Shown here piece after piece: positions 1-12,560 of a DNA stretch of 64,000 nucleotides. Location of the stretch: the NCBI GenBank assembly GCA_025331565.1, contig JAFREQ010000026.1:3100001-3164000 (forward strand), given 5' to 3'. The notes beneath the pieces were generated by a model, which searched no databases, was not told the origin of the DNA, and saw nothing but the letters and a program-made list of their open reading frames with translations. Every line of letters starts with the position of its first letter. Position 1 is the stretch's first letter. A program made the translations under genes and the position numbers. The stretch is from Holacanthus passer (taxonomy: Eukaryota > Chordata > Actinopteri > Pomacanthidae).

Positions 1-1389
1 TTTCAAACTCTGGGTCAGTTTTGGATGAATTCAGTGACTGTGGTGCCGTTTTTTCTTTCTAAAAGCACAATGAAGTATTTTGAATCCACTCCAGCTGATT
101 TGTTCCTGACTGGCTTCGCAGCAGCTGAGGCTCATGGGTATTTAGAGCCATCTGCAACTGTCTGTATGTAGGTCTTCTCATAAACTGTGCCTTCAGCTAT
201 CGAGTTAACGTCTCTATAACTTCGCTGAGGATCAGAAGCTGTGGACACATCTGGGCCCTTCATGGTCAGTGCATGTGATCTGTAAAACTCAATTAACACA
301 GTCTTTTTTTTTTTTTTAAATAGCACAGTTCTTCTCAAAGAGCTGCACAACAGCGAAGGACTGAAATTCCTCCCTGAGTGACATCATAGCATGTAAGAGC
401 AAATTAGAGTCCTCGTTTTGAAGCTATATGCTCAGTGTTCCATGGTAAGTAGATTAAATCTGTTCACGGGGCCGATGGCTCCTTCCCAAACAAACATTCC
501 TCCACAGAGTTATCAGAGAGACAGAAAATTTGCCCCGAGCCAAATCTTCCTCTCCTGTCGGCTTTCCGCAGACCAGTCGTCCACCTGACAGACACATCTC
601 TCCTGACACATCAAGTGCAGCCCATAAAAGAGGAAACACACATCTTGTGCAGAAATGTCAGCACGTGTTGTTTCCACTATGAAGGTTAAGACGTGAACGA
701 GGTGAATATAAGTTTACGATTTTACAGAATCTGGATGTGCAGGTTGAGATTCAGAGGCTCTGCAGCCGCCTGTGTTTGTGTTCTCCGCTGCAGGGATGGG
801 ATTAGATCAAATATGAGCAGGGTATTTATAGCCGCTGACATTTAGGAGATAAAGGTAGTGTAGCAGGATGGGTGGAATGCGGAGGCCAGGAGTTGCAATA
901 TCACAGATAGTGTGTGGCGGGAGGATTACCTCACCCACTGGCAGGAAGTAGCCGACAGCAGACTGGATCTGACTTCTGCCCCCAGAGCAAACACGCACAG
1001 CGACTGCAGGATTATCTCGACCTCAGCCTCAAGTTTCTCTCGTGCAAAAGTCAAATAATGCAAAACAACACATGGAGGAAATGCTGCCTCCAAAACCAGT
1101 GAGAAAAATGAGCACTTCTTTTCTCCTGCAGCTCTTGTCATGAAGTGAAGCACAAAACAAACAGGGGGAAAAAAACTCAACTGTCCCTGGAATGTATCAC
1201 CTCCCATCCTTCACTGTACTGCAAAAAAATGTTCAAGGCTTTGCGGCTCCTTGCAAGGAAAACGACTCAAGGTAAATATTTAAAGCCACCACATATTCCC
1301 CCCCTGAAATGCAGCAGAGCCAGAGTCTGAAGGTCTCTAAATCACCTTCCTGCAGCCTGAACACTTCAGCACAGACATTTGAAAGTTAC
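1..1389. other. intergenic or 5' part of an unseen neighbour; no proven gene
   Basis: I see no recognisable protein here on either strand. On the minus strand a short leader at 1390-1409 (ATG at 1409, six codons and two bases, then a GTAACT donor) could start a first exon of a gene running off the left edge. A splice-acceptor-like site at 59-60 precedes 19 open codons, but the phases of the two do not fit each other. In human DNA, as I recall it, the gene after CRTC3 is BLM on the same strand. I could not recognise BLM sequence in this stretch. Confidence 0.3.
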
Positions 1390-1779
1390 CTGGTCAGCTG
1401 TGAGGACATGGTGGATCCTTGAGGGTTTGGCTTCAGGTGTGTTTGCTGTCAGGTGCACTCCTGCTCCTGTATCATGGTGTGAAGGGTCGTGGATCAGATG
1501 CACAGAGCATCTGAGCTGCAGGAGCCTCCGACACTCGGATCTCAGAGCCAGCACCATCCATGTCCAGCTCCGTCCTGCAGGACTCTGCCTCCAAATCTGC
1601 CTCTTCTATTTAGACACTTGATAAATGAGCTTGAATGAACTCGTGCAAACAGCTGCTACTCCAAACGCATCACATCAGGTTTAGGTGGAAAAGAGAAGCA
1701 TCATGTTCTGACGTCCAGGTGAAAGAAAGTTTCCTCTTCACGTTAAAAACACTCATGCACGTTCCTCCAGGTAGGAAAC

Positions 1780-2030
1780 CTTCAGCTCAGCTCGTCTCCG
1801 CCCTCCTCTCAGCTGCAGCGGCTCCACAGTGCGCACCGAGCGGCAGGACCGCGGCTGAAGAGCGCAACACACCCGCCGCTCCACTGCGCATGCGCGCGCC
1901 TCCACCTGAGCGCCCCCCTCTGCTCCAATCAGAGCGCGGCAGCTTCCGTGAGGTCACAGGTGACGCCCAGAGATGATGAAGGTGAAGAGGAGCAAACGTC
2001 AAACGTCATGAGTTAAAATAAGCAGGTGAG
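1780..2030. promoter_or_regulatory. CpG-rich promoter-like island, orphan
   Basis: A compact CpG-dense segment in otherwise CpG-poor DNA. It contains a near-palindromic NRF-1 site (TGCGCATGCGCG, 1885-1896) and a CCAATCAG NF-Y box on the plus strand (1925-1932). A strong splice donor on the plus strand follows at 2026 (AGCAG|GTGAGTG), and a weaker donor on the minus strand lies at 1389. The layout is that of a TATA-less vertebrate promoter, possibly bidirectional. Which gene it serves cannot be seen. It could be the minus-strand gene downstream of CRTC3 or a plus-strand transcript towards 3 kb. Confidence 0.5.
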
Positions 2031-2309
2031 TGAAATGAAACGAAGACTAAGACTGAGGAACAGCTGATGCGTTCAGGGTCTAAACAAAAGCTCCAAAAAC
2101 TGGAGATGATGGAGGATAAAAACCAGCTGGATGCACAAAATCAGAAAAACGCAAATTAAATTTCCAATCTGAGAATCTACTTGTTAAAATTTAGTTGAAA
2201 AGAGACATTTTATGATCTTAATGTGAACAGAAACCAGTCAACAGAAAATCACCACTTTAATGTCCACAAAGGTTCCTCTGTATTCAGATACTACAGTCTC
2301 CTATAGCGC

Positions 2310-2512
2310 TGGAATGTAACTAAGTACATTTACTCAAGTACTGTACCTAAGTGCATATTCGAGGTACTTTTACCTTACTATGAGTATGAGTATTGTTTCG
2401 TATGAGTAAATCCATTTTATGCTACTTTATACTTCTACTTAACTGCATCTTGGAGGCAAATATTGTACTTTTTAGTTACTTTTCTAGTTACTTTTTAAAA
2501 TTGTAACTTCTC
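2310..2512 (+). repeat. dispersed teleost repeat (AAGTACATTTACTCAAGTA family)
   Basis: The text runs from TAAGTACATTTACTCAAGTA through a segment with TTTATGCTACTTTATACTTC to repeated TACTTTTTAGTTACTTTT. I recognise this word order from memory as a very abundant non-coding element in percomorph fish genomes. No terminal repeats or target duplication could be fixed. A second, reverse-oriented copy lies at about 46,640-47,045. Confidence 0.7.
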
Positions 2513-4185
2513 ATCTCCTTCCTGTCCAGTGAAAAGTATCTCCAGATGTGTTGATGTTGAATGTTTGAAGTTTTCCATCACGTCCTTCTGAAGCTGAATC
2601 AACTCTTTAATAAGCTTCTTGGATCAGCTGGAAAATAGAAGAGACAGAATCACCTTCCATTTCTTCCATCCTTTCACCATCTCAGTCCCTTCATCCCTTC
2701 CTCACTCATTCTTTCCCTCCCCTTCGCCCTCCTCACCTTCCTCCTCCCGTGTCACTGTTTCACCAGACGGCTGCTTTAAGGGAGATAAAGCTCATCGTCA
2801 CCTACGTGTCAGGACACCTTTCTGTGTGAATCGCTCCGTAGCAGCTCTTTGCTTCTTCCAGAAACGTCTAACGTTCCCTCTTGTTTTTGTGTCTGTGCGT
2901 AACTGAATCCCTCATTTGTGTCTCACTGAGCTTTACAGTTGAAGAACCACGTCCCCTTTTAGCAGGTTTTGTTTCACAGTCGAAGCACATTTTGTGATGT
3001 ATGAGGCGGCGACGTGCAGGTCAGCTCCAGTTTCCTACACGGTGACGGTGAAGAAGCCGCGCGACCTCTCCGTGACCTCGGTCTGCCACGGCTCCGCCAA
3101 GACGGAGACCATTCATCTGAGCCGTTTAAACGCGCGACCTTGAACCGTCATCTGGATCCGTGCAGACGAAACAGAGGAAACAGGACGACGTGAGTTTCTC
3201 CACAAAGAGAACTGAGATCTCAGCTGCCACTTTCTGTTACTACCAGTACAGAGTTGGCTTGTTTTTGTGCAACTGTTTTACAGAGTCAGAGCAGTTACAC
3301 AGGATCTGATGGTGAAGTCAAACCTACTAATGTTGACTTGCAACACGAGTCTCCATGAATCTGCAGGAGCATCAGCAGGTTCACAATCTGCTGGTCTCGT
3401 CTCCTCAACAACATGTTCGGTTTAATGAATAAAGACGACTAGAATATTTCACTCAAGTAGAAATATAGATGAGTGACATGAAATGAAATGTTCATATCAA
3501 ACCTTTTTTTTAACAGACGAGGCTGAAAACTTTATTTCTGTTATCAATAAACCCCATAAAAAGAAAAAAACCATCTTTATCTACTCAAGACCAAAACCCA
3601 TTGACTTGTACTGAACATGTAAATCTAGTTAAACTTTTGAAATCTAAAGGCTCAGAAATGTCCTCAAACAGCTGCTCACTGTGGTTTTTATCAAACAAAC
3701 AGGAGGAAATGGTTCATGTGTTGGGGACTATTTTCAGCGGCGGATGAATCCACATTTGGTCTCTGAGTGAGTCTGTTTGTGGGATTGAGTCCAGATAAAC
3801 GACAGTGAGCGAGTTCATGGTGATGAAGGAACAACAGTGAGTTTTAATGGACTCAGAGGACGAGGACAGATCAGACTGTGAATCACACACAGCACTTGTC
3901 AGGAGATGGGTTCATATTAGGTTTCAGTCGTTTCATGAGATTTGTTCACAATAATAAAAGTATCAAATATCACCAGATGTATCCTTTACTGCTACTGACA
4001 TGTTTCAGCATTAAATGTAGCTGCAGGGTGAAGTCGATTCTCCACATAGTACTTTACTTCTGCCTCTCTGAGACTCAAACAGACTCACAAGAAATGATGC
4101 AGAACATGTAATCGTGCCTGTCATTATAAATACTCTATTACTCGAGGAGAGCACAAAGTAAAGTGGGTGAGTTGTATCAGATCAT
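2513..4185. other. non-coding stretch with one coding-like island
   Basis: No homology to a known protein was recognised. Within it, 2943-3141 on the plus strand is open for 66 codons. From the ATG at 2997 nearly every third codon position is G or C until near the stop (TGA at 3139-3141), unlike the AT-rich surroundings. A plus-strand acceptor-like CAG precedes position 3020 and a donor-like GTGAGT follows at 3190. It could be an exon or exon remnant. It is described under findings rather than called as a gene. Confidence 0.3.
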
Positions 4186-4390
4186 ATTTAAAGGACAGAT
4201 TCACTTTTGCTTTCACACATTGGAAACAGTTGGAAACAGTGGGTGTTCATGTCCGTGCTGGTGTAGGACATGGAGGACAAAATCCACAGTCCTCCTTCTG
4301 TGCAAGATGATATTCTAGTCAAGTTATGCTGAAGCTAATATGAGGCTCACGCGGTCCAATTTAGTCAAATCCATTTTGCAGGGTTTGCTT
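4186..4390 (+). repeat. dispersed repeat fragment (TTTAAAGGACAGATTCAC start)
   Basis: It begins TTTAAAGGACAGATTCAC and carries GGACAAAATCCACAGTCC and GAAGCTAATATGAGGCT in the order I remember for a common teleost element. It appears truncated on its right side. A diverged relative lies at about 12,260-12,560 and shares ACAAAATCCA and GAAGCAAATATGAA. Boundaries are approximate. Confidence 0.55.
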
Positions 4391-7300
4391 CTTTTCCCGG
4401 CCTCCTCCTGCTCTTTGGTTGAGGGGGAACGTGCAGATTGTTTGGCTGCGTTGGAAATGATTCTGAATGCATATCTGTAACAACGGCGCTGCGAGTGGAG
4501 ATGTTTCGGCTCCTCTCCGCCTGCGTCTGTAACAACGAGTCGAGTGTCCGCCGTCTCTGAGCCTGTCGAGGCCTGTGGAGACGGTTTCCTCTGCCCTCCC
4601 TGTAGTCGCTGACTCTCCTGAGCACACTGCAGCGTTCAGGAGTGTTTCCTGAGAGACAGATAGCCGAGTGTTTACAGTAATCATCACATTCATACGCTCT
4701 CTCTTTCTCTGTGTGTGTGTTTGACAGTGTGCTGCTCTGTAATAAGAGTCTCCTGAGCTGAAGAGACGCTCCTCAAAGACATTAGTGTGGAGGAGGTGGA
4801 GGCGGTGGAGGGGGAGACTTACACCCCCTCTCTCCCCCACCCTGCCTCTCTCAGGTTTGCACTCATGTTGGCAGCCGGCCAGCGTGAACGCAGAGACTGG
4901 ATGGGCGGACGGGGCTTCGCACAGCAGCACTGATGAAAGGCTGCCGCTGGTGGTGTGAACATACATTACGTGCAGCTGCAGCCTGGAACTTAAATGTGCT
5001 TTAGCTTGTAGAGAAGTGTCGTGTTGCCGTGTGTTGAAATTCAAATCTGACGTTAAATATTAGTTTGCACCTGGATGATTAAAAAGTGCATCGACTAGTG
5101 AGGCAGGTCCGGACGACGTCAGGATTTTCACACGTTGGACAGACGAACCACACGGCTGTGGTGCGTTCAAGTAATTAGAGGACAATCAGGAGTCTTTAAG
5201 AAAAATGGCTGCGAGATATTTCATTAGCGGTGCTGACTGACAACCTTTGAGAGAAACTTTGCACAGGCAATGAAGAACAAGTCAAACATCTCTTTAGCAC
5301 CAGTTTTTGGATTTAAAATAGATTTAAATTTGTGATATAGTTTTGCTGATCCTGAGTCAGAGCTTTGAAGCCATTGATCTTTTACGGCTTTCTAATTGTT
5401 TGTGTTATCACCTAATATTTGGATTTAAAAATGTCACCTTCTGATGAGCCATTGAAGTTGTTTGACTCACATTCAACCATGATTCTTCCCAGTTTACACC
5501 AAAGTGAAAAGAAACTTTTTTGTGCATCACAGAGACTCAGTTTGGAGCTTTACACTGTGGCACGAAGTGACGACACAGAGAACGTCACGTTGTGGTTTAA
5601 ACAGTCTCCTTTTGTTTGACACGAAGTGAGAAATATCAGTGAGATTTAATGTGATGTTAGAATCTGTAGGAAAGCTGTTGTCAACACACGGATCACAACA
5701 TAACACAACTTTCATCTGTGTCTACAATGAATTTGTGTTTCCTGAGCAAATGTAAACTGAACAATATTTTCATTCAATATTTACTCTCCACTCTGTGATT
5801 ATCACTGGGTTTTGATGCAGATCCAGATGCTGAGATTAACCAAGAAAAAAAAAATACTCGAGCATCCTTGGCAGAGATTCACCTTCTCTGAGTGCCATTT
5901 TCCTTTCTGCATGTTTGCCCAGGAGGCTCAAACCGTGTCTGTGACAAGACAACATGCAGGTCTGGGCAGCGCAGACAGGTGATTAAAATCTGGATGAGTG
6001 TCATCGAGCAGCGGGAAAAAAAACCACTCTGGCGTCTGGAGAAGCATATTTGTGGATTTTGTCAACAGGAGCGTGTGGGTGCTTCTGCTGAGGAGACTGA
6101 TGAATCTTGAATGAGTTTTACTCCGGATGTGTGGTTCAGGAAAAGGTTTGAAATAGAGGATGAGAATTGTCTGATTGTCCACACATGCAGCATCATGGGT
6201 GGTGTTTGAAGTGGAGGGATACAGCGACGACATGACCGGCTTTTATATTTTAAACAGCCTGAAAGTTTTCAGAAGAGCCTGCAGGCACTTCCTGCTTTCA
6301 TCTCCAGCCGCCGTCTGTCACATGGGCAACATGTTAGCATTTACACGGACGTGATGTTGTGACATGTTTTGGATGCGGCGCCGGTTTAATGGCTGTACAG
6401 CAGAAATATGTGTTGGGCAGGCGCTCGCCGAGGCCGTGGAGGTTTGATGTATGAGCTTCATAAAGTCCATAGAACGAGAGAGGTGGAACAAAGAGAACAA
6501 CAAGTTTGATTTACTGCTGGCAGGAAGGTATGAGAGCGCGAGTCAGTCCGTAACACTCAGGTTAGAAATCCTCCAAAACAAAGCTGCTTCCCAGGACCTC
6601 GGTGTTCAGTCACGCCTGTTCGTCAGGGCCGCGTCGTCCGTCACAGCAAGAGCTTTTCATCGCATGCAGCCGCCGTGGTGATTTTACCAACCACTTTCCC
6701 ATAGGAGAAAATAACACACGCAAAAAAGCCACTTTAAAACCTGCAGTAAAAACCATCCACTACATTTACTGGACTGTTTGAACGCTGTGAAACAGGCTCA
6801 ACATCTGCAGCAAAAGTTTATGCACAGAAACCAAAATCTGTTGGAGGAATAAATCAGAGCGTGTTGTGCAGAAAGATGTCGACACCAGCGTGTGCAGAGG
6901 ACGTGACGAACATACAACATCTGCAATACAAAAAATGTGCATTGTTTCATTTAGAAGATGAATGTTTCAAAGAAATTGCCAAAAGAGAAATCCTGTTGAC
7001 AGTCGAGAAAATGTGTGTTGTTATTGTGTCCTTGGGGGTCATTTCACACTTTCAGGGAGCGTCGTGAAAACCTGATGTCGAAACTGGGTACAGTCTAGAA
7101 AACCTCAAAGTGGATTGTGCGGTGATCCAGATCAGATGTGAAACCGTCCACTCCAGAATAAAGTCTGTGGGTGAAGGAGGAAGTTGTGGGCTGCAGGTAA
7201 AATGTGTGTGATGGATGTTTGACTGATGACATGTGATGTTATTTGTCAGGATTGTCACGTGTAAAACCAAACCATATTAACCTCCACAGCCACACGACCG

Positions 7301-7897
7301 AGAGCTTGATAGTGCGTCTGGATTGAAACATGAAAATATAACAATGATAATAAATGTTATTCAAATCTTCAGGCAGCAAAATAGTCACATAAATAGAATT
7401 TCACACAATCTTTAACTAAACTTGAGCAGAACAAATTTGTCGGTGTTTCGTGTTTGTGAACCATTTTCACATCCTGTCTGAGGCACGATATTCGACGATA
7501 CCAACACGCCGAGGTTGTAAACAGTGTTAAGTCTAAATTCAAACTGACGTCTGAGCCGTCAGAGTCCAAACAAGCTTCCTGGACGGGAAACGTCTGCCGC
7601 CTCCGTCCAGGCTGACGATGCCTCTGCGTCTCACATGCGAAGTCCAGTGAAGCTCGGGCTTCAGTGCAGGCGGCCTCCTGCAGAGCAAACTGGATGTTAG
7701 TGCACGTACAATAAATTACACACACACACAGATAAACACAATTTGTCTTTGGCTGAGGCCGCGCAGATGAAGCAGACAGGTTGTGTTTATGTCGGTGGCA
7801 CGGTAGTCTGAGAAACACATCCCATCATCTCAATACAAACATCTATAAGCCTTAAAACACAGCTGCAGGAGTGAATCAACAGCACTGCAGCGTCTGA

Positions 7898-7935
7898 GTG
7901 TGTGTGTGTGTGTGTGTCTGAGTGTGTGTGTGTGT
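7898..7935. repeat. (GT)n microsatellite, interrupted
   Basis: Two runs of GT dinucleotides separated by CTGA. Simple sequence with no gene relation seen. Confidence 0.9.
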
Positions 7936-9302
7936 TTGCATGTAAAAATAACTCCACGTTTACCAAATTAAAATCACAAACACGCAGTAAACAAGTCATT
8001 GCTGACTCGCTCGTTGCCGACAGATGTTCCAGGAATGTGGTTCAGACTCGCTGGCTGAGAAAAACACATGAGCATGTAAACAAAAGCCAAAACCGGCACC
8101 GACCACATCGAAGCCTGCATCCACACACAGACCGCAGATCAGATTCTCCTCCTCCTGTTCTGGGAATGAGGTTTATTTGAGCCTGTTCGGCTCTGATCCT
8201 GCTCCTGTTGTGTGGGATTAAGCTATTTCAGTCACCGGCAACACACAGCAGCGGAGGTGTGACGGCGCTGCCACCCGAGACGACTAAAAATACAGATCAC
8301 AAGCTTTTACTCCGTTTGACAACTGAGGGACTTTTTAGTTGTTATAGTCATTGGATGTTGCTGTGAAACTCATCTCTTTGTTTGGTCTTTGTCTCATGTC
8401 TCTCTGGTTCAACTGCAGGATGGAAATGAAACTTTGTGACATTCGTGTTCTTCAGGTCATCTCAGACTTTTCATATCAATAACTATATCTACCGATGACT
8501 GAATCCTTCGCCCCGTCGTCTGAGGTGAAGCTCATCGATGGTCCCAAACGTTAACACTAACTCCAACCCTACAGTGAAAAGCCATATCTAATCAAATATT
8601 TCGTTTCTGAGGCGGTTTGGTCTGTGGGTGTATTTTCAGCATCGCACTGAATGATCACAGGAGCCGCGGTCGGGGATTCTAACTTGCACAAACCTCAGTC
8701 AGATAAAGGATTAATGAGTCATTCAATGAAACAGAAGGTGGGTTAACAAGGGTGGTGTGTTTTGGTGATTTTGCCAACAAGGGAGATGAAACTGATTCAT
8801 CCCTGAAGCCTTTTCTCCTGTAAAAGCCAAACACGCTGAGTTGGAGGCTCCAGCTCAGAGCAGGTCGTCCATCAGTGTTGGTGGTTTGACTTCAGCCTCC
8901 TCCTGTCCACATGTCAACGTGTCCTCGTCCCTGTAGACCAAAGTGTCTCACTGTCACATATTTATCTAAGTTAATGTATCTTCTTCTGTTCTTTCTGATG
9001 AAATCCTGTGGCTGACTGAACAAAAGCATCTTTTGCATCTGCAGTTGCAACAGTTTCCCCTTTTGGCCACATGGACAATAAAAAGATCGTCTTCGTTGTC
9101 CACGATGTGCAGCGGAGACGACGGGAGATGAGGTTATTGGAAAGGGATGTTGTTCTTGGCTTGTCGACTCTGCCTGTAATGGATTTTCTAAACTCTCCAC
9201 CAGGTTTTCAGAAAACATGGCAAAATTATGTTTTTGTATTTATTTAGCTCTTTGCACAGTTTTAAGTCTCAAAATGGAATTACACGTGGATTTTCTTTCT
9301 CT

Positions 9303-9303
9303 G

Positions 9304-9341
<38 letters not shown>

Positions 9342-9352
9342 GCACACACACA
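9303..9352. repeat. compound (TC)n(CA)n microsatellite
   Basis: A TC run passes directly into a CA run with one CGCA interruption. Confidence 0.9.
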
Positions 9353-11088
9353 TTGATGCCATAAGAGAATTAAATGACTTCACTGTATTTCTGGTGTCTC
9401 AAACAGCAGAAGCAGAGTCCAGCAGTTCTGCTGTGAGTCTTTTATTCTGCACTGAATGAGGACTCAGTCCGTCAGAACGTGTGGGAGCCGCCTCACTTTC
9501 ATTCCATGCCAGCACTTTTTGAAATCTGCCCAGCCTTTAAATGAAAACGGGACAAAGCGTTCAAAACATATTTCTATCTCCTCTTTTATCGATATTACAA
9601 CCACCTGAAGAAATCCAATCTGGGGACATTTTTGGTTGCAGTTTTTCTCTGAGGGGTCTGGGTGGAATTAGCTGCGCAGAGACAGCAGGACTCGCCGAAC
9701 CACATAAACATCAGCAGAACATGTGGTAAAAACAGGCCAGTGAAAGTTGAGGGTGCTTCTCATTGCAAACAGTAAAGGAACAAGGACGTGAGAACTGCGA
9801 GCAAATGAAAAACAAGGACGAAAAAATTTATGATGCTGAAAAGAATGTGGCGACAAAAGGAAATGATGTGGTTTGGTGATGTAGTTAAAGTTACAATTCG
9901 TTGCCTTTGTGACACATGTGGTCGCTGGTGGTAACAGAAAGCACATTTTAATATCACACGACTGAAGGTTTCGTTCAAAGTTACCACAGGGACAGAAAAC
10001 AAGATTTGAGCAGCGTCAGAAATGCAAGAGAAGACGAAAGAAGAGGAAGTGAAAAGACAAAACTGAACACATGATCAAAATTGATCATCTGAAAACTGTC
10101 ACATGGAGAGACAGTTACAGAATGTAAATACATGACTATTAATGAAATGAATTAAAACACTGAAATAATCTAAAAGAGATGCACAGTGGATACCTGGATT
10201 AAGACAAATCACAGTTGATGACGCGGATAAATGACCTTTGACTTCAACGTAATATAAACACAAATCAACCAAAACACGGCAACGAATTGTGTCTCGTGCA
10301 CATTTAATAGCATTTCAAGCACTCGATGTAGTAAATCATGGCTTCAACATATTTATTTCTCTCTCTCTGTGGCCCATTCGGGCAGTTTGTTTTGCAGTTG
10401 TGCAAACAGGACGGCAGTAAGACAAGAGATTTGACCCAAATGCAGACGACAGAGGCAGAGCTGCAGCGGTTCAGTGAATTCTAAACAAAAAAAAAAAAAA
10501 AAAAGCAAATGCACAAAAGGCTGATGGGATGATGAGGCAGGCAAATCCAGAGAACAAAGTCCCAAAAAACAGGCGAGTTCCAGGAAAACACAGCAAAGAT
10601 TCAAAAACACAAACACTTGGAAACAGGCTGGAACGTTTGAGCCTCGGTACAGAGACGAACTGGAGAGAGTCCAACACACAGACCAGAGAGGAAGCTAACG
10701 AGGGACAGGTGAAACTAATCAGTAATCACAAAGGTATGAAACACAAAGGCAGGAAGGAAACCAACACACCTGAGGACAAACTCTTTAAACATAAAGCAGG
10801 AAAAAACTAAACTCAAAACTGTGACATTTCCATTTTTTATGTGCAAATTGAAAATGTGCAACAGGTTGGTGAGAATCTACTTTTTGCCATAATAATGATC
10901 AACAAATACAAACACTTAGCAAACACAATGATTATCAATAACAACAGTGAGTGGTTTCATAGAGACGTTCAGGAGACAGAGGAAAAATGAAAAAGTAGAA
11001 AATCATCTGCGAGGAAGCAGTTACAGAGATACAGAGACAGATAGGTGAGGTGGAGGGAGGAGGGAGGAGGGAGGAGGAGGAGGACCCC

Positions 11089-11089
<1 letters not shown>

Positions 11090-11123
<34 letters not shown>
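11090..11123. repeat. (CA)n microsatellite next to a purine-rich tract
   Basis: A CA run directly follows a G/A-only stretch of GGAGGG-type repeats (about 11,047-11,083) and a run of C. Purine-rich and alternating tracts side by side are structurally unstable sequence. Confidence 0.9.
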
Positions 11124-11124
<1 letters not shown>

Positions 11125-11946
11125 AACCCACCGCCAGGACGGTGCAGAGGTCGGGGTCAGGCCTCTTTCACGACTCAACAGACAAGCTTAACATTTATCA
11201 CAGCAGAAAGAGGAGGATGTCAGAAGCAGGAGAAGAGACGACAGAACTGACTGATTGATTGATTGATTTTCAAAGACAAGTTCATGTGTGAGGATTTCGG
11301 TGTTTTGATCAGCGGCTCACGCATCATTGACTGACATGTCTCTGAGTTTGCCGGCTTGTATAGATTGTTTTTGTATTTTCAAAACATATTATGATGAATT
11401 ATATCCACATTAATTCACGCATGACTCAGGCGTTTTTTCTTCGTTGACTGTTCGGCCACTTGGGGGCAGAAGAACAAGCCGAACGTTCTGAATGTATTTC
11501 CTGCAAACTTCTCACTGCTGCTGCTAATGTGGTTGTTTTGATCGACTGTGGGGTGTAAAATTTGTAATGAGTGGACCTTAAGTTAATTTATATTTACATG
11601 TTCTCCAGTTTTCGTCTGTGAACTAAGTGATTATATCTGTATGGCTCAGATTTTGTATGTGGGTCATTTCACCAAAGTCAGAATTTGCTCTTAACGAACT
11701 TAAACGAAAGTTAAATACAATAAAAACAGCTCACAGTTTTCCTGCCAGTGGCTTAACAGACTTCATTAATTACTTTCAGCCAGCAGCTCAGTTCAGAGCT
11801 CCTTCAGGTTCCCACCAGCTGGACGGTACACACACACTAACATCATCCTCAGAGGAATTTCAGGCTGGCATCCTGACCTGCCCAGACTCACTATGTGGAC
11901 CGACTCCAGCTCTCTGACTGATGACTGTGATTATCTGTTCAGCTCC

Positions 11947-11949
<3 letters not shown>

Positions 11950-11978
<29 letters not shown>

Positions 11979-11979
11979 T
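11950..11979. repeat. (TG)n microsatellite
   Basis: An uninterrupted TG run. A second run lies 120 bases further on. Confidence 0.9.
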
Positions 11980-12095
11980 GTTTTGGGAACTTACTACCAG
12001 ATTTCATTCTACATATGAGGGTTGGCTGATTTCCAGGAGCCCACACTGTCCATCTGTCAGACTATACTGTCCTCTCACACTCCTATCCATACAGT

Positions 12096-12099
<4 letters not shown>

Positions 12100-12131
<32 letters not shown>
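12100..12131. repeat. (GT)n microsatellite
   Basis: An uninterrupted GT run. Confidence 0.9.
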
Positions 12132-12259
12132 GGGCTGCAGTTCCCTCCCACCAGGCACCAAATGTCAGAATTATAAATCCACTGTTAACAAATTGAGAAA
12201 AACTGATTTGAGGGTTGAAATGAACTATTTCTTGGTAAAAACATATCAAACACAGTCTC

Positions 12260-12560
12260 TTAAAATATTTCTCACATGTCCTCAGTGTGTTTGCTGGAAC
12301 AGTTTTTGGTCTCTGTAGTTGTCTTCCTGTCCACACTGGCTATAATATGACCCCAATGTAAGTGACTGGGGACAAAATCCACTTTGCTGGGTGCACATCG
12401 ATGTTTTATGTGAAGCAAATATGAAACAAATCAAGCAGCTACATATCAAAGTTACGGTGCTTTTAGTCTTTTTCTTCTTCCCTCACTGCAGCTTATAAAG
12501 AATCACTGTCGGGAGGAAACACAAAGAAAGAATATGTTGGAGAAGGAAGTGAATTTTTCT
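12260..12560 (+). repeat. diverged dispersed repeat copy
   Basis: It shares with 4,186-4,390 the block around GGGGACAAAATCCA and a following GAAGCAAATATGAA. It then continues with AAAGTTACGGTGCTTTTAGTC, a part the shorter copy lacks. Boundaries are approximate and the element name is unknown to me. Confidence 0.45.

Larger units (their letters stand above)
4391..12259. other. intergenic stretch, no gene recognised
   Basis: About 7.9 kb without a recognisable exon. The open frames are short, lack conserved motifs, and often run through simple repeats. It holds several CA/GT microsatellites listed separately and a poly-A run at 10,487-10,504. A GC-richer patch at 4,361-4,920 has an open minus frame of 227 codons, which I judge a chance frame. 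No tRNA, rRNA or mobile-element coding region was seen. Confidence 0.5.

Noticed and set aside
1..58. Possible first bases of a BLM exon on the minus strand
   Set aside because: An acceptor-like CTTTTAG precedes 19 open codons (KEKTAPQSLNSSKTDPEFE), but that is too short to identify and its phase does not fit the candidate leader at 1,390-1,409.
4361..5044. Minus-strand open frame of 227 codons
   Set aside because: It is the longest non-exonic frame, but composition is low-complexity in parts, no motif is recognised, it overlaps the edge of a dispersed repeat, and an overlapping frame on the same strand is also open.
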